A stretch of DNA of 46,569 nucleotides from an uncultured Cardiobacterium sp. (GCF_938028825.1 NZ_CALIZP010000045.1:1-46569); one strand, 5' to 3'; counted from the first letter of the stretch, positions 1-7,967 are shown. Notes: generated from the letters alone by a model not told the origin. Translations and numbers: made by a program.

Positions 1-521
1 AGGAACGAACCCAGCAAACCGCTTTTGCCATCGCAGATAATGCTTTGTATCACAATGCCTTTTTCTCGCAACGCCGCGACCGCCTGCATGTAAAGCGCGT
101 TGGTTTCCCGCTCAACTGCCACGACCGTCAAGGCGTGCTTGCTACAAGCGTCGTAGAGGACCATGACGCCCCATTTTCGGCCGAAATAAGTGGTGTCCAT
201 GATGAGGTTCACGGGTGCCTGTGGCAGCGCGCATTCGGCCTGTGTAGCGGCTTTGGCGAGGTGACGGCGGATGGTTTTGAGGCTGCATCCGTGCTGCGCG
301 GCAAGCTGTGCGGCGCTTTGCTTGCCTTCGCTGTAGCACTGCCAAAGGGTGTTGGGATTAAGGCGTTGGCCCCCTATGAAATGGCGCTTACAGGAGCCGC
401 AACGGTATTGCTGTTTTCCGTTGTCACGATGCCCGTTTTTCTTGACCTGTTTGGCGCCGCAGAAAAAGCATTTTTTGTGTTCAAAGGTTTTGACCCCGCG
501 TAAAGCCTTACAGCGTAAGGG
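1..521 (-). pseudogene. IS256-family transposase (variant zinc-binding type), N-terminal part, cut by window edge
   Basis: Reading the minus strand from about 494 down to 1 gives an open frame with a zinc ribbon (KKCFFCG, then YRCGSCKRHF), a helix-turn-helix-like stretch (AAQLAAQHGCSLKTIRRHL) and the start of a DDE catalytic domain (IMDTTYFGRKWGVMVLYD, then IICDGKSGLLGSF at the edge). This arrangement matches mutator/IS256-type transposases whose N-terminus carries a CxxC zinc ribbon. The frame is open only back to a TAG at 522-524, and I see no ATG, GTG or TTG between that stop and the zinc ribbon. The copy is therefore either decayed at its start or initiated unusually. The C-terminal half and the far end of the element lie outside the window. 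The family call is from motif recognition. Confidence 0.7.
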
Positions 522-668
522 CTACAACGATTTTTAGCATGAAATTTGTCCATTACGCCGATTTTTTTTGTTTGCATCATGTCGCCGGGAAGGGCGGAAT
601 CCGTGCCTGCGGAAATCCGGAAACCACATTAACAAACGGGAAACACCGTTTGCTGTGAAGAACATTAC

Positions 669-674
669 TATAAT
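669..674 (+). promoter_or_regulatory. -10 box of the SDR gene promoter
   Basis: A perfect TATAAT lies 31 bases before the ATG at 706. No convincing -35 hexamer is found at 16-18 bp; TTGCTG at 650-655 is too close. Confidence 0.4.
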
Positions 675-705
675 CTGCACAAATTCACAGCAACGGGAGC
701 GCCTT

Positions 706-1467
706 ATGCATCTCTTTTCCCTGCGCGGCCAAACCGCCCTGATTACCGGCGCCGCCAAAGGCATCGGCAAAGGCATTGCCGCCGTCCTGCAACAGGCGGG
801 GGCGACCATCACCATTGCCGACATCGATCGCGAACACGGCACCGCTACCGCTGCCGAACTGGGTGCCCATTACCAATACGTCGATGTCCGTGCACAGGCG
901 AGCTGCCATGCCGCCGTGCAAGCCGTGGCAGAAAAGTTCGGCCAACTCGACATCCTCTGCTCGAATACCGGCATCTTTCCGCAGAAAACCCTGGCAGAGA
1001 TGACGGAAGCGGACTGGGACGAAACCCACGGCATCAACCTCAAAGGCACTTTCTTCATGGTGCAGGCGGCGCTGGCGGTGATGCAGCCGCGCGGTTACGG
1101 GCGCATCGTCATCACCTCGTCCATCACCGGCCCGGTGACCGGCTTTCCCGGCTGGAGTCATTACGGTGCCAGCAAGGCGGGACAACTCGGCTTCATGCGC
1201 AGCGTCGCCCTTGAATACGCCCGCTTCGGCATCACCATCAACGCCGTCATGCCCGGCAACATCCTGAGCGAGGGTCTGCTCGCCCAGGGCGATACCTACC
1301 TCAACCAGATGCGCGCCGCCATCCCGACCCACACCCTCGGCACCCCGCAGGACATCGGCTACGCCGCCTGCTTCCTTGCCAGCCGTGAAGCGGCTTATAT
1401 CACCGGGCAAACCCTCATCATCGACGGCGGGCAAATCCTGCCGGAATCGGCAGAAGCCCTGCTTTGA
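706..1467 (+). CDS. SDR family oxidoreductase, UcpA-like
   Basis: A 253-residue short-chain dehydrogenase/reductase that uses NAD(P)H on an unknown carbonyl or alcohol substrate. The nucleotide-binding motif TGAAKGIG is at residues 14-21 and the NAG-type motif appears as SNTG (86-89). The catalytic set is complete: N111, S139, Y153 and K157 (YGASK). The C-terminal IDGGQILPESAE resembles the end of E. coli UcpA, an SDR of unclear substrate. The frame stays open upstream to 568, but I chose the ATG at 706 because it follows GGGAG, lies downstream of a TATAAT box, and places the glycine motif at the usual distance from the N-terminus. The gene stands alone and converges on dgkA. The SDR call is certain; the UcpA-like label is by resemblance. 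Confidence 0.85.
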   Translation: MHLFSLRGQTALITGAAKGIGKGIAAVLQQAGATITIADIDREHGTATAAELGAHYQYVDVRAQASCHAAVQAVAEKFGQLDILCSNTGIFPQKTLAEMTEADWDETHGINLKGTFFMVQAALAVMQPRGYGRIVITSSITGPVTGFPGWSHYGASKAGQLGFMRSVALEYARFGITINAVMPGNILSEGLLAQGDTYLNQMRAAIPTHTLGTPQDIGYAACFLASREAAYITGQTLIIDGGQILPESAEALL

Positions 1468-1542
1468 TTGCCCCGCCGCGCGCCAGCCGCCATTTGCAAC
1501 TGCGAAAATCGGCGGTTGGTGCGGCGTGTTGATAACAAAAGC

Positions 1543-1572
1543 AAAAAAGAACCTGCCGCAGGGCGGGCAGGT
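1543..1572 (-). terminator. Intrinsic terminator of dgkA
   Basis: Stem ACCTGCC/GGCAGGT (1551-1557 with 1566-1572) is followed on the minus strand by TTCTTTTTT. It lies 36 bases past the dgkA stop. Confidence 0.6.
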
Positions 1573-1607
1573 CGCCTGCCGCAACGCTGAGTGTCAACAG
1601 ACCCTGA

Positions 1608-2027
1608 TCAGCTATACGCCCCATACAACGCTATTGCCCACAAGATGGCGACGAAGGTCAGGCAGGTGTATTGCGCCGCCGAGCCTGCGTCTTTGGCACG
1701 TTTGGCAAGCGGGTGGATGGCGGTCGAGGTATGGTCAACCGCTGCTTCCAGCGCAGTGTTGAGTAGTTCGGTGACAAGCGATGCGCCCGAGGCGAAGACG
1801 AGCAGCATTTTCTGCGTCAGCGGGAAGGGCAGGAAAATCAGCAGGATAAGCAGTACCGTATGCAGCATCAGCAGTTCGCGGAAGCCCGCTTCTTCGATGG
1901 CGGCCTTTATGCCGTCCAGCGAGTAGCGCAGGGCATTAAAAAGGCGACCAATGCCACTTTTCGTGCCTTTGAAGGCGGCGGCGGGGTTCTCTGACGTGAG
2001 GGGGGGAGATTTTTTTTCGTCCTGCAT
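1608..2027 (-). CDS. dgkA: Diacylglycerol kinase
   Basis: A 139-residue integral membrane kinase that phosphorylates diacylglycerol to phosphatidate, recycling the lipid by-product of periplasmic glucan or LPS modification. The family signature ExxNTAxExxxD is at residues 87-98 (ELLNTALEAAVD). Hydrophobic segments lie at about 52-68, 73-88 and 119-136, as expected for the three-helix DgkA fold. The frame extends upstream to 2087; I start at 2027 because the MQDEKK start gives a normal length and lies outside the rpsT terminator. Codons 5-10 contain an A8 run next to a C7 run (2000-2017 on the plus strand), unusual for a housekeeping gene. It follows rpsT but is separated from it by a terminator. 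Confidence 0.9.
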   Translation of the reverse strand: MQDEKKSPPLTSENPAAAFKGTKSGIGRLFNALRYSLDGIKAAIEEAGFRELLMLHTVLLILLIFLPFPLTQKMLLVFASGASLVTELLNTALEAAVDHTSTAIHPLAKRAKDAGSAAQYTCLTFVAILWAIALYGAYS

Positions 2028-2042
2028 GGCAATATCTCGACA

Positions 2043-2071
2043 AATAAAAACCCGCCATAGGAGCGGGTTTT
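2043..2071 (-). terminator. rpsT intrinsic terminator
   Basis: Inverted repeat AAAACCCGC/GCGGGTTTT (2047-2071) is followed on the minus strand by a T-rich tail (TTTTTATTT). It lies 17 bases beyond the rpsT stop codon. Confidence 0.8.
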
Positions 2072-2087
2072 GGGGAAGCGGTAGCAA

Positions 2088-2354
2088 TCAGGTGGCAACA
2101 GCCTTGATGCGGGCGCTCAGACGGCTTTTCAGGCGGGCCGCTTTATTTTTGTGGATGAGGCCCTTACGTGCAGCGCGGTCCAGCGCGGAAGAAGTTTCGA
2201 TGAAAACGGCCTGCATGGCGCTCTTGTCGCCACCTTCGATGGTGCGCAGCAGTTTTTTCACGGCAGTACGCATGGCGGAACGCTGGCTGGCGTTACGGGC
2301 GCGGGCTTTTTCGGACTGGCGGACGCGTTTTTTTGCTTGTGCTGTATTAGCCAA
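2088..2354 (-). CDS. rpsT: 30S ribosomal protein S20
   Basis: An 88-residue basic protein with the S20 N-terminus MANTAQAKKRVRQSEKAR and the normal family length. S20 binds 16S rRNA early in small-subunit assembly. The start codon is TTG (plus-strand CAA at 2352-2354), preceded at good spacing by AGGAGA. E. coli rpsT also starts with UUG, which is linked to autogenous translational control, so the rare start looks conserved rather than mis-called. The gene is monocistronic, between its own promoter at 2403-2431 and a terminator at 2043-2071, and is divergent from hemL. Confidence 0.97.
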   Translation of the reverse strand: MANTAQAKKRVRQSEKARARNASQRSAMRTAVKKLLRTIEGGDKSAMQAVFIETSSALDRAARKGLIHKNKAARLKSRLSARIKAVAT

Positions 2355-2402
2355 GATATTTCTCCTAAATAATCAATGAAAAAGGGGTAAAAGAGGGCGC
2401 GG

Positions 2403-2431
2403 ATATTGCCCTTTTTCTTTAATTTTGTCAA
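2403..2431 (-). promoter_or_regulatory. Sigma-70 promoter of rpsT
   Basis: On the minus strand a perfect TTGACA (-35, 2426-2431) and CAATAT (-10, 2403-2408) are 17 bp apart, about 48 bases before the TTG start. Confidence 0.75.
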
Positions 2432-2469
2432 TGACTTTTCCCCTGCGACAGGGCCTTCCGGGCCTGTGG

Positions 2470-2498
2470 TTGTAATCCCCCTGCCGTGCTTCCATAAT
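2470..2498 (+). promoter_or_regulatory. Candidate promoter of hemL
   Basis: TTGTAA (2470-2475) and CATAAT (2493-2498) are exactly 17 bp apart. The pair lies 31 bases before the hemL ATG and back to back with the rpsT promoter. Confidence 0.55.
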
Positions 2499-2529
2499 GC
2501 TGCCCTTTCCTGTTTTCGAGGTACTTTCC

Positions 2530-3819
2530 ATGTCGTCGCAAGATGCTTTTCTCGCCGCGCAAAAGGTTATTCCGGGCGGGGTCAATTCGCCCGTCCGCGC
2601 TTTCCGCAGTGTCGGCGGTACGCCACGCTTTATCGCCAGAGCCGAAGGGCCTTATATTTTTGATGTGGACGACAAACGCTATATTGACTATGTCGGCTCG
2701 TATGGTCCGGCTATTGTCGGCCATGCCCACCCGGCCATTGTCCGTGCGGTACAGGAAGCGGCGACACGCGGTTTCGGCTTCGGCGCGCCGACGGAAGCAG
2801 AAACGGCGCTTGCCGAAGCCATCGTTGCCCGTGTGCCGGCGGTGGAGATGGTGCGCCTGTGCAATTCCGGCACGGAAGCGACGATGAGCGCCATTCGCCT
2901 TGCGCGCGGCTACACTGGCCGCAGTGATTTTTTGAAATTCGCCGGTTGCTATCACGGTCACAGCGACGGCCTGCTCGTCGCCGCCGGTTCCGGTGCACTC
3001 ACCCTCGGCGTGCCGGATTCGCCCGGTGTCCCCGCCGCCTACGCACAACACACCCTGACTGCGCCGTATAACGACATCCCCGCGCTGGAACAGGCATTTG
3101 CCGACTACGGCGACCGCCTCGCCGCCGTCATCGTCGAACCCGTCGCCGGCAATATGAGCTGCGTCCCGCCCGACCCTGCCTTTTTGCATACCCTACGCCG
3201 CCTGTGCAGCGCGCACGGCGTCGTGCTGATTTTTGACGAAGTGATGACCGGTTTCCGCGTCGCCCGCAGCGGCGCACAAGAGTATTACGGCATTGAGGCC
3301 GACCTCGTCACCCTCGGCAAAATTATCGGTGGCGGGATGCCGGTGGGTGCCTTCGGCGGGCGACGCGCCATCATGGAACAGCTTGCCCCGCTTGGCGGCG
3401 TTTATCAGGCCGGAACGCTGTCCGGCAACCCTGTATCCGTCGCCGCCGGTATCGTCAGCCTCAGCCTCACTGACGACCCTGCGTTTTACCAACGCCTCAG
3501 CGAACACACCACAGCGCTGGCCGACGGCCTGCTTGACCGCGCCCGTGCGCACGGCATCCCGCTCGTCGTTAATCACCTTTGCGGCATGCTCGGCCTCTTT
3601 TTCAGCAGCGAAGAACGCATTGACAACCTCGAAGCCGTCAAACGCAGCGACACCGCCCGCTTCGCCCGCTTCTTCCACCACATGCTCGATGCCGGTGTGA
3701 ACCTCGCGCCGTCTGCCTTCGAAGCCATCTTCACCGGCAGCCAGCACAATGCCGCCGTGATTGACGCGACCCTCACCGCCGCAGACCAAGCCTTTGCCAA
3801 ACTCACCAAGGGGGAGTGA
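2530..3819 (+). CDS. hemL: Glutamate-1-semialdehyde 2,1-aminomutase
   Basis: A 429-residue PLP enzyme that converts glutamate-1-semialdehyde to 5-aminolevulinate, the committed C5 precursor of heme. The N-terminal VIPGGVNSPVRAF signature and the PLP-lysine motif LGKIIGGGMPVGAFGG are present, with the lysine at residue 264. Length matches the family (about 426). I start at 2530 (MSSQDAF), after GAGGT, rather than the upstream in-frame codon at 2497, which falls within the promoter. The gene touches pdxH: its TGA lies just before the next ATG. Coupling a PLP-dependent enzyme with the PLP-forming PdxH is biochemically sensible. hemN, a later heme step, is about 36 kb away in this window. Confidence 0.96.
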   Translation: MSSQDAFLAAQKVIPGGVNSPVRAFRSVGGTPRFIARAEGPYIFDVDDKRYIDYVGSYGPAIVGHAHPAIVRAVQEAATRGFGFGAPTEAETALAEAIVARVPAVEMVRLCNSGTEATMSAIRLARGYTGRSDFLKFAGCYHGHSDGLLVAAGSGALTLGVPDSPGVPAAYAQHTLTAPYNDIPALEQAFADYGDRLAAVIVEPVAGNMSCVPPDPAFLHTLRRLCSAHGVVLIFDEVMTGFRVARSGAQEYYGIEADLVTLGKIIGGGMPVGAFGGRRAIMEQLAPLGGVYQAGTLSGNPVSVAAGIVSLSLTDDPAFYQRLSEHTTALADGLLDRARAHGIPLVVNHLCGMLGLFFSSEERIDNLEAVKRSDTARFARFFHHMLDAGVNLAPSAFEAIFTGSQHNAAVIDATLTAADQAFAKLTKGE

Positions 3820-3821
3820 AC

Positions 3822-4460
3822 ATGGACATCGGCAACATCCGAAAAGACTTCGCCGACCACCCGCCGCTCGAACGCGCTGACCTGCATGACGACCCCATCC
3901 GGCAATTCGAGCGCTGGTTCAGCGAAGCCCTTGCCAGCGGCATCGCCGAAGCCAACGGCTTCGTCCTCAGCACCGTATCCGCCGACGGCCAGCCCTCGCA
4001 GCGCGCCGTCCTGCTCAAATACTTCGACGCCGACGGCTTCGTCTTCTACACCAACTACGACAGCCGCAAAGCGCAGGAAATCGCCGCCAACCCGCGCGTT
4101 TCCATGCATTTCCCCTGGTTCGCCCTGCAACGCCAAGTAAAAATTGAAGGTAGCGTCGAAAAAGTCTCACGCGAACAAACCCTCAAATACTTCCTCTCGC
4201 GCCCCAAAGGCAGCCAGCTTGGTGCCTGGACCTCGCCACAAAGCCAGGTCATCAGCTCGCGCCAACTGCTCATGCAACAATGGGAGCGCATGAAAGCCAA
4301 ATTCGCCCACGGCGACATCCCGCTGCCCGACTTCTGGGGCGGCTACCGCATCCGCCCGCATGCCATCGAATACTGGCAGGGCCAACCCAACCGCCTGCAC
4401 GACCGCTTCCGCTACACCCGCACCGAAAACGGCTGGGACATTGCCCGCCTCGCCCCCTGA
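3822..4460 (+). CDS. pdxH: Pyridoxamine/pyridoxine 5'-phosphate oxidase
   Basis: A 212-residue FMN oxidase that makes pyridoxal 5'-phosphate from PNP or PMP. FMN-binding motifs are visible (RAVLLKYFDADGFVFYTNY, then SRKAQEIAANPR), as is the conserved C-terminal RLHDRFRYTR substrate-loop motif. Length is typical. A GTG at 3816 overlaps the hemL stop; I prefer the ATG at 3822, which has GGGGGAG six bases upstream. It sits between hemL and the MTHFR-like gene with almost no gaps, implying one transcript. Confidence 0.95.
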   Translation: MDIGNIRKDFADHPPLERADLHDDPIRQFERWFSEALASGIAEANGFVLSTVSADGQPSQRAVLLKYFDADGFVFYTNYDSRKAQEIAANPRVSMHFPWFALQRQVKIEGSVEKVSREQTLKYFLSRPKGSQLGAWTSPQSQVISSRQLLMQQWERMKAKFAHGDIPLPDFWGGYRIRPHAIEYWQGQPNRLHDRFRYTRTENGWDIARLAP

Positions 4461-4470
4461 GTCCGCGCCC

Positions 4471-5361
4471 ATGAACATCGACAAAACCGACCTGCAACAA
4501 CTCATCTACCAATACAGCATCGAAATCGTCCCCAAAACCCTGCGCCAAATCGGCGACATCCGTCCCTGGCTCGCTCCCGGCACCGAAGTGTACGTCCCCA
4601 ACCTGCGCGGGCACAAAATCAGCGACAGCCTTGACGCCTGCGCCCAACTGCAAAGCCAGCACATGCAGGCCGTGCCGCACCTCGCCCTGCGCAACATCGC
4701 AAGCGAAGACGAACTGCGCCACACCCTCGACCGCATCACCGCCCTCGGCATCCGCCGCATCCTCGTCCTCGCCGGCGGTGCCAAAGAGCCGCTCGGCCCC
4801 TACGGCAGCGTCAAAGACCTGATGAAAACCGGCATCCTGCAAACCTACCCCTTCGAGCACATCGGTTTTGCCGGCCACCCCGAAGGCTCACCCGACATCC
4901 CCAAAGCTGAACAGGAAGCCGCCGAAGCCCAAAAACAGGGCTACGCGCTCACCTACCCGCACGACTACTACCTCACCACCCAATTCTGCTTCCAGATCGC
5001 GCCCATCACCGCCTGGCTTGACCACCTGCGCGCGCGCGACATTACCCTGCCCGTACACATCGGCATCCCCGGCGTCGCCGGCACCACATCGCTCATCCGC
5101 CACGCCCAGGCCTGCGGCATCGGCCAATCCATCAGCTTCCTGTGGAAAAACGGGCGCAACATCCGCCGCCTCATGGGCATCAGCACTCCGGACAAACTCC
5201 TCACCGACCTCGCCGCCTACCGCAAAACCCACCCCGACAACGCCATCCGCAAACTGCACTTCTACCCGCTCGGCGGCTTCGAGACCACCGTCAACTGGCT
5301 GCGCGCCATAGAAGCGGGCAACATCACCCTGACGGACGACGGCTTTACCGCCCAAACCTGA
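4471..5361 (+). CDS. Methylenetetrahydrofolate reductase family protein
   Basis: A 296-residue TIM-barrel protein resembling MTHFR enzymes, which reduce 5,10-methylene-THF to 5-methyl-THF with FAD. The SIEIVPKT near the N-terminus corresponds to the SFEFFPP element of MetF. Later motifs fit the barrel: PHLALRN, RRILVLAGGAKEP, FEHIGFAGHPEG, TTQFCFQIAP and HIGIPGVAG. It is clearly divergent from classical E. coli MetF, so its role could be methionine synthesis or another one-carbon step. The upstream-extended frame overlaps pdxH; the ATG at 4471 lies 10 bases after the pdxH stop and gives the usual N-terminus. It is the third gene of the hemL-pdxH unit. Confidence 0.75.
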   Translation: MNIDKTDLQQLIYQYSIEIVPKTLRQIGDIRPWLAPGTEVYVPNLRGHKISDSLDACAQLQSQHMQAVPHLALRNIASEDELRHTLDRITALGIRRILVLAGGAKEPLGPYGSVKDLMKTGILQTYPFEHIGFAGHPEGSPDIPKAEQEAAEAQKQGYALTYPHDYYLTTQFCFQIAPITAWLDHLRARDITLPVHIGIPGVAGTTSLIRHAQACGIGQSISFLWKNGRNIRRLMGISTPDKLLTDLAAYRKTHPDNAIRKLHFYPLGGFETTVNWLRAIEAGNITLTDDGFTAQT

Positions 5362-5427
5362 CGCGTCGGGCGGGGCAATTACGCACATCCCGCCTCACCG
5401 GCACCCCAACCCACACCGGAGTCCCGC

Positions 5428-6255
5428 ATGAGCAAAACCCCCGCCATCGCCGCCCAAATCGCCGACATCCGCGCCAGACTTGCCCGCCCCTGCACCGCCT
5501 TCACCACCGGCGGCTTCCGCCCGACCCACAGCGACCGCGGAGGCTGGCTTGGTCGCGTGTACATCTGCCGCCCCGACGAAACCGACCAACCGCAAGACGC
5601 CAACGGCAAGCCGCTCTACCCGCTGGCACAAATCCACCTGCCCGGCCTGCCCTGCATCCCCGCACAACTGCGCCACCTCACCTGGCTCACCCTCTTCATC
5701 GGCGACGACATCCCGCCGCTGGAAGAATACCCGCATCCCGAATGGCTCGCCGCCCCCGCCTCACTGCGCGGTGACACCATGTGGCGCACCGACCCCGGGC
5801 GCAACGGCAACGGCTGGCTCATCCGCGAATACACCGCTGCCGACCCCCTCATCCATCACCCCTACCCCGAACAAAACTGGCCCAAACCCTTCCCGCTCAA
5901 AGCCGAATACCACGCCATCAATATGCCGCTCTGGGACGGCGGCGGCATCCCGCCCGACATCGAAAACCAAATCTGCGCCCTCAGTCCCGAATACCCCAAC
6001 CCCGCCGACGAAAATACCCTTGACTACTTCAAAGACATCCGCCATGACGACGAGCACGCCTACACCCACAAACTCGGCGGCTACCCCTCCTTCGCCCAAA
6101 GCGGCATCGGTCTCGCATTCCAGCCCGGCTACGAATACGTCCTGCAAATAAGCAGCGACGAAAAAGCGGGCTTCAACGTCATCGACAGCGGCAGCCTCAT
6201 GTTCGCCCGCAACGCAGCAAGCGGCGACTGGCTGCTCTACTACGACTTCTACTGA
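5428..6255 (+). CDS. DUF1963 (YwqG-like) family protein
   Basis: A 275-residue soluble protein with no signal peptide or membrane segment. The C-terminal half carries the recognisable DUF1963 pattern: KLGGYPSFAQSG, then VLQISSDEKAGFNVIDSGSLMF. The family is widespread, often next to other small uncharacterised or immunity-like proteins, and its function is unknown. GGAG precedes the ATG. Next comes a DUF2262 gene 37 bases downstream on the same strand, so the two may be co-expressed. Codon use is like the neighbours, with no sign of recent acquisition. Confidence 0.75.
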   Translation: MSKTPAIAAQIADIRARLARPCTAFTTGGFRPTHSDRGGWLGRVYICRPDETDQPQDANGKPLYPLAQIHLPGLPCIPAQLRHLTWLTLFIGDDIPPLEEYPHPEWLAAPASLRGDTMWRTDPGRNGNGWLIREYTAADPLIHHPYPEQNWPKPFPLKAEYHAINMPLWDGGGIPPDIENQICALSPEYPNPADENTLDYFKDIRHDDEHAYTHKLGGYPSFAQSGIGLAFQPGYEYVLQISSDEKAGFNVIDSGSLMFARNAASGDWLLYYDFY

Positions 6256-6292
6256 ACCGCCGCCCCATCAACCCACCCACACCGAAACGCCC

Positions 6293-7114
6293 ATGAACAC
6301 CCGGGAACAACAAGAACGCGCCGTCTTCACCGCCCTCTACCGCGACGAAGCCCGGGAAATCGCCATTCTCAGCAGCGAAGGCTGCGAAGGGGCGGGCAGG
6401 GCGGGCAAAGCGCTCATCTGGTCTGCCAACTGCGACATCCTCGCCTACAAAGACGGCGGCCAACTGCACCACGAAGAAGGCAGCGTTTCCTGGCCGGCAA
6501 ACGATGCCGAACTCAACAGCGACGACCGCCCCCGCTTCCGCGACCTCACCCTCTACCGCCTGCGCGTCTGCCCGCACAAAACCGCGCCGCACGACTTCCT
6601 GCTGCTGGACATCCTCGCCGCAGACGTGGCCGACAGCGACCTCGAAACCATCCGCGCCGCTTACCGGCAACCCGTCATTTGGCAAGAAGCGCCCTTTGCC
6701 TCCTTCACGCTGGACAAAAATTTCCATACCTACAACGGCGAAGGCGACTGGCCGGGGCAGACCATCCGCTTCGCACTCGATGGCGACGACGAACAGGCAC
6801 GCCCCACCGCCGCCGCCATTGCCACCCTGCGCCGCCTCACCGCCGCGCCGCAAGCATGGCATGACCGCCTCACTGCCCACGCCGCGCACGCCCTCCTCGA
6901 TACCGCGCGCGCATGGCAGGCAGACGCGGAAAACGGCGACCCCGGCCTCAGCGAAGCCGCCTTTACCCGCCGCATCCGCCTGGAAGAAATCACCATCGGC
7001 GAAGACGGCAGCTTCACCGCCTGGTTCAACGACGACAGCATCTTCTGGGGGCACGTCATCACGGTCAGCATCGGCGCCGACGGCGCATACGAAGACGCCG
7101 ACATCGCCGGATAA
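6293..7114 (+). CDS. DUF2262 domain protein
   Basis: A 273-residue protein without signal peptide or transmembrane segments. The C-terminal 130 residues fit DUF2262: FTLDKNFHTYNGEGDWPG, a helical middle, then SFTAWFNDDSIFWGHVITV and an acidic end. I do not recognise the first 120 residues. DUF2262 and DUF1963 proteins are both found among cytoplasmic immunity-like or accessory proteins; here they are adjacent, which hints at a joint role that cannot be specified. The start at 6293 has only a weak ribosome site, suggesting translation linked to the upstream gene. Confidence 0.65.
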   Translation: MNTREQQERAVFTALYRDEAREIAILSSEGCEGAGRAGKALIWSANCDILAYKDGGQLHHEEGSVSWPANDAELNSDDRPRFRDLTLYRLRVCPHKTAPHDFLLLDILAADVADSDLETIRAAYRQPVIWQEAPFASFTLDKNFHTYNGEGDWPGQTIRFALDGDDEQARPTAAAIATLRRLTAAPQAWHDRLTAHAAHALLDTARAWQADAENGDPGLSEAAFTRRIRLEEITIGEDGSFTAWFNDDSIFWGHVITVSIGADGAYEDADIAG

Positions 7115-7267
7115 CGCCAAGCGACACAACCACGGGAAGAACCCTTCCCCGTGGGTCTCTATACATCTCGATAGTCCGCGAAGAGGACAAAACCGTCGCC
7201 GCCTGCACTATCCCAGCGGCACGGGCGTGGCGCGCGGCCCGGTGAAAAGCGCGCCGGTGGCTGTAAA

Positions 7268-7302
7268 TATAGTCGTTTCAAATGGATACGGTGTTGGCGA
7301 GA
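7268..7302 (+). mobile_element. Truncated Correia-like element (one arm)
   Basis: Begins TATAGTCGTTTCAAAT and continues with ATACGGTGTTGGCGAG, the same order as one arm of the complete elements at 14961 and 41110. The opposite arm (ending CGACTATA) is absent downstream, so this copy is truncated or internally deleted. Confidence 0.65.
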
Positions 7303-7338
7303 AGTGCCAACCCACTCAGATGATTTTCCGGGATGGGT

Positions 7339-7403
7339 TATAGTCAATAGCCAAGAAGCCGTAACAAGGCGCGCCGCCGCAGGCGGTACAAATGAGTACG
7401 GCA
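7339..7403 (+). mobile_element. Divergent Correia-like fragment
   Basis: Starts with TATAGTCAATAG and 25 bases on contains ACAAGGCG, then GTACAAATGAGTACGGCAAG. These match the core blocks ACAAGGCGGCG and GTACAGATAGTACGGC of the complete copies with a substitution and an inserted base. No right end is visible. It could be an older or different subfamily. Confidence 0.4.
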
Positions 7404-7463
7404 AGTATGAAACAGGTGGGCTTGAAGCCCGCCCGTTCTGTTGGCAAAAAGCCCGGCAGCGGT

Positions 7464-7967
7464 TTATCCGCGTTGCCACGACCAGATGATGAGCGCGACG
7501 CCGTTGGTCAGCAGTTCGATGGCGAGGAAGATGCCGAGGGTGAAGCCGGCGGTGGCCGGGAAGCCGCTGATGATGCACAGCGCCAGCAGCAGCGAGATGG
7601 TGCCGGAGACGGCCATCACCCAGCGCGGGTTGCCGGCGAGGTAGCGGAAGGCAAGGGTCAGGCGGAAAAGCCCGGCGAGCAGGAGGAGAAGGGCGCAGAG
7701 GACGGTCAGGGCGATCATGCCTTGCAGCGGGCGGGCGATGAGGTAGATGCCGAGCAGCAGGTAGGTGATGCCGATGAGGCAGGTCACGCGGCGCAGTTGG
7801 CCGGGGGGTTCGTGCCGGGCGGCGTAGAGGATGGTCAGCGCGGCGAGCAGGAAGCACCAGCCGGTGAGTTGTTCGATGGCGAGCGTCGCCGCGAAGGGGT
7901 TGAACCAGGCGAGCAGGCCGCCGATGAGCGAGAGGATGCCCGCGAGGAGCAGTTCGTGTTTTTTCAT
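7464..7967 (-). CDS. HdeD family acid-resistance membrane protein (DUF308)
   Basis: A 167-residue, strongly hydrophobic protein with about six predicted membrane helices in paired DUF308/HdeD repeats (ILSLIGGLLAWFNPFAA near the N-terminus, ILSGF-type and GIFLAIELLTNG near the end). HdeD proteins are inner-membrane proteins linked in E. coli to acid resistance at high cell density; the mechanism is unclear. AGGAA precedes the ATG. It lies 60 bases downstream of the malolactic-type enzyme on the same strand, so the context agrees with an acid-stress role. Confidence 0.75.
   Translation of the reverse strand: MKKHELLLAGILSLIGGLLAWFNPFAATLAIEQLTGWCFLLAALTILYAARHEPPGQLRRVTCLIGITYLLLGIYLIARPLQGMIALTVLCALLLLLAGLFRLTLAFRYLAGNPRWVMAVSGTISLLLALCIISGFPATAGFTLGIFLAIELLTNGVALIIWSWQRG

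Larger units (their letters stand above)
7115..7463 (+). other. Gene-free stretch with remnants of small mobile repeats
   Basis: No credible gene is present. A weak hairpin (CCACGGG 7130-7136, CCCGTGG 7148-7154) may end the DUF2262 transcript but lacks a T-run. From 7268 there is a half Correia-like element, and from 7339 a second fragment with a related core. The open minus-strand frame through here is arginine-rich and is the antisense of other genes. Confidence 0.5.

Noticed and set aside
568..705. 46-residue N-terminal extension of the SDR gene
   Set aside because: The extension lies upstream of and across the -10 box and has no family counterpart; the ATG at 706 fits the SDR fold.
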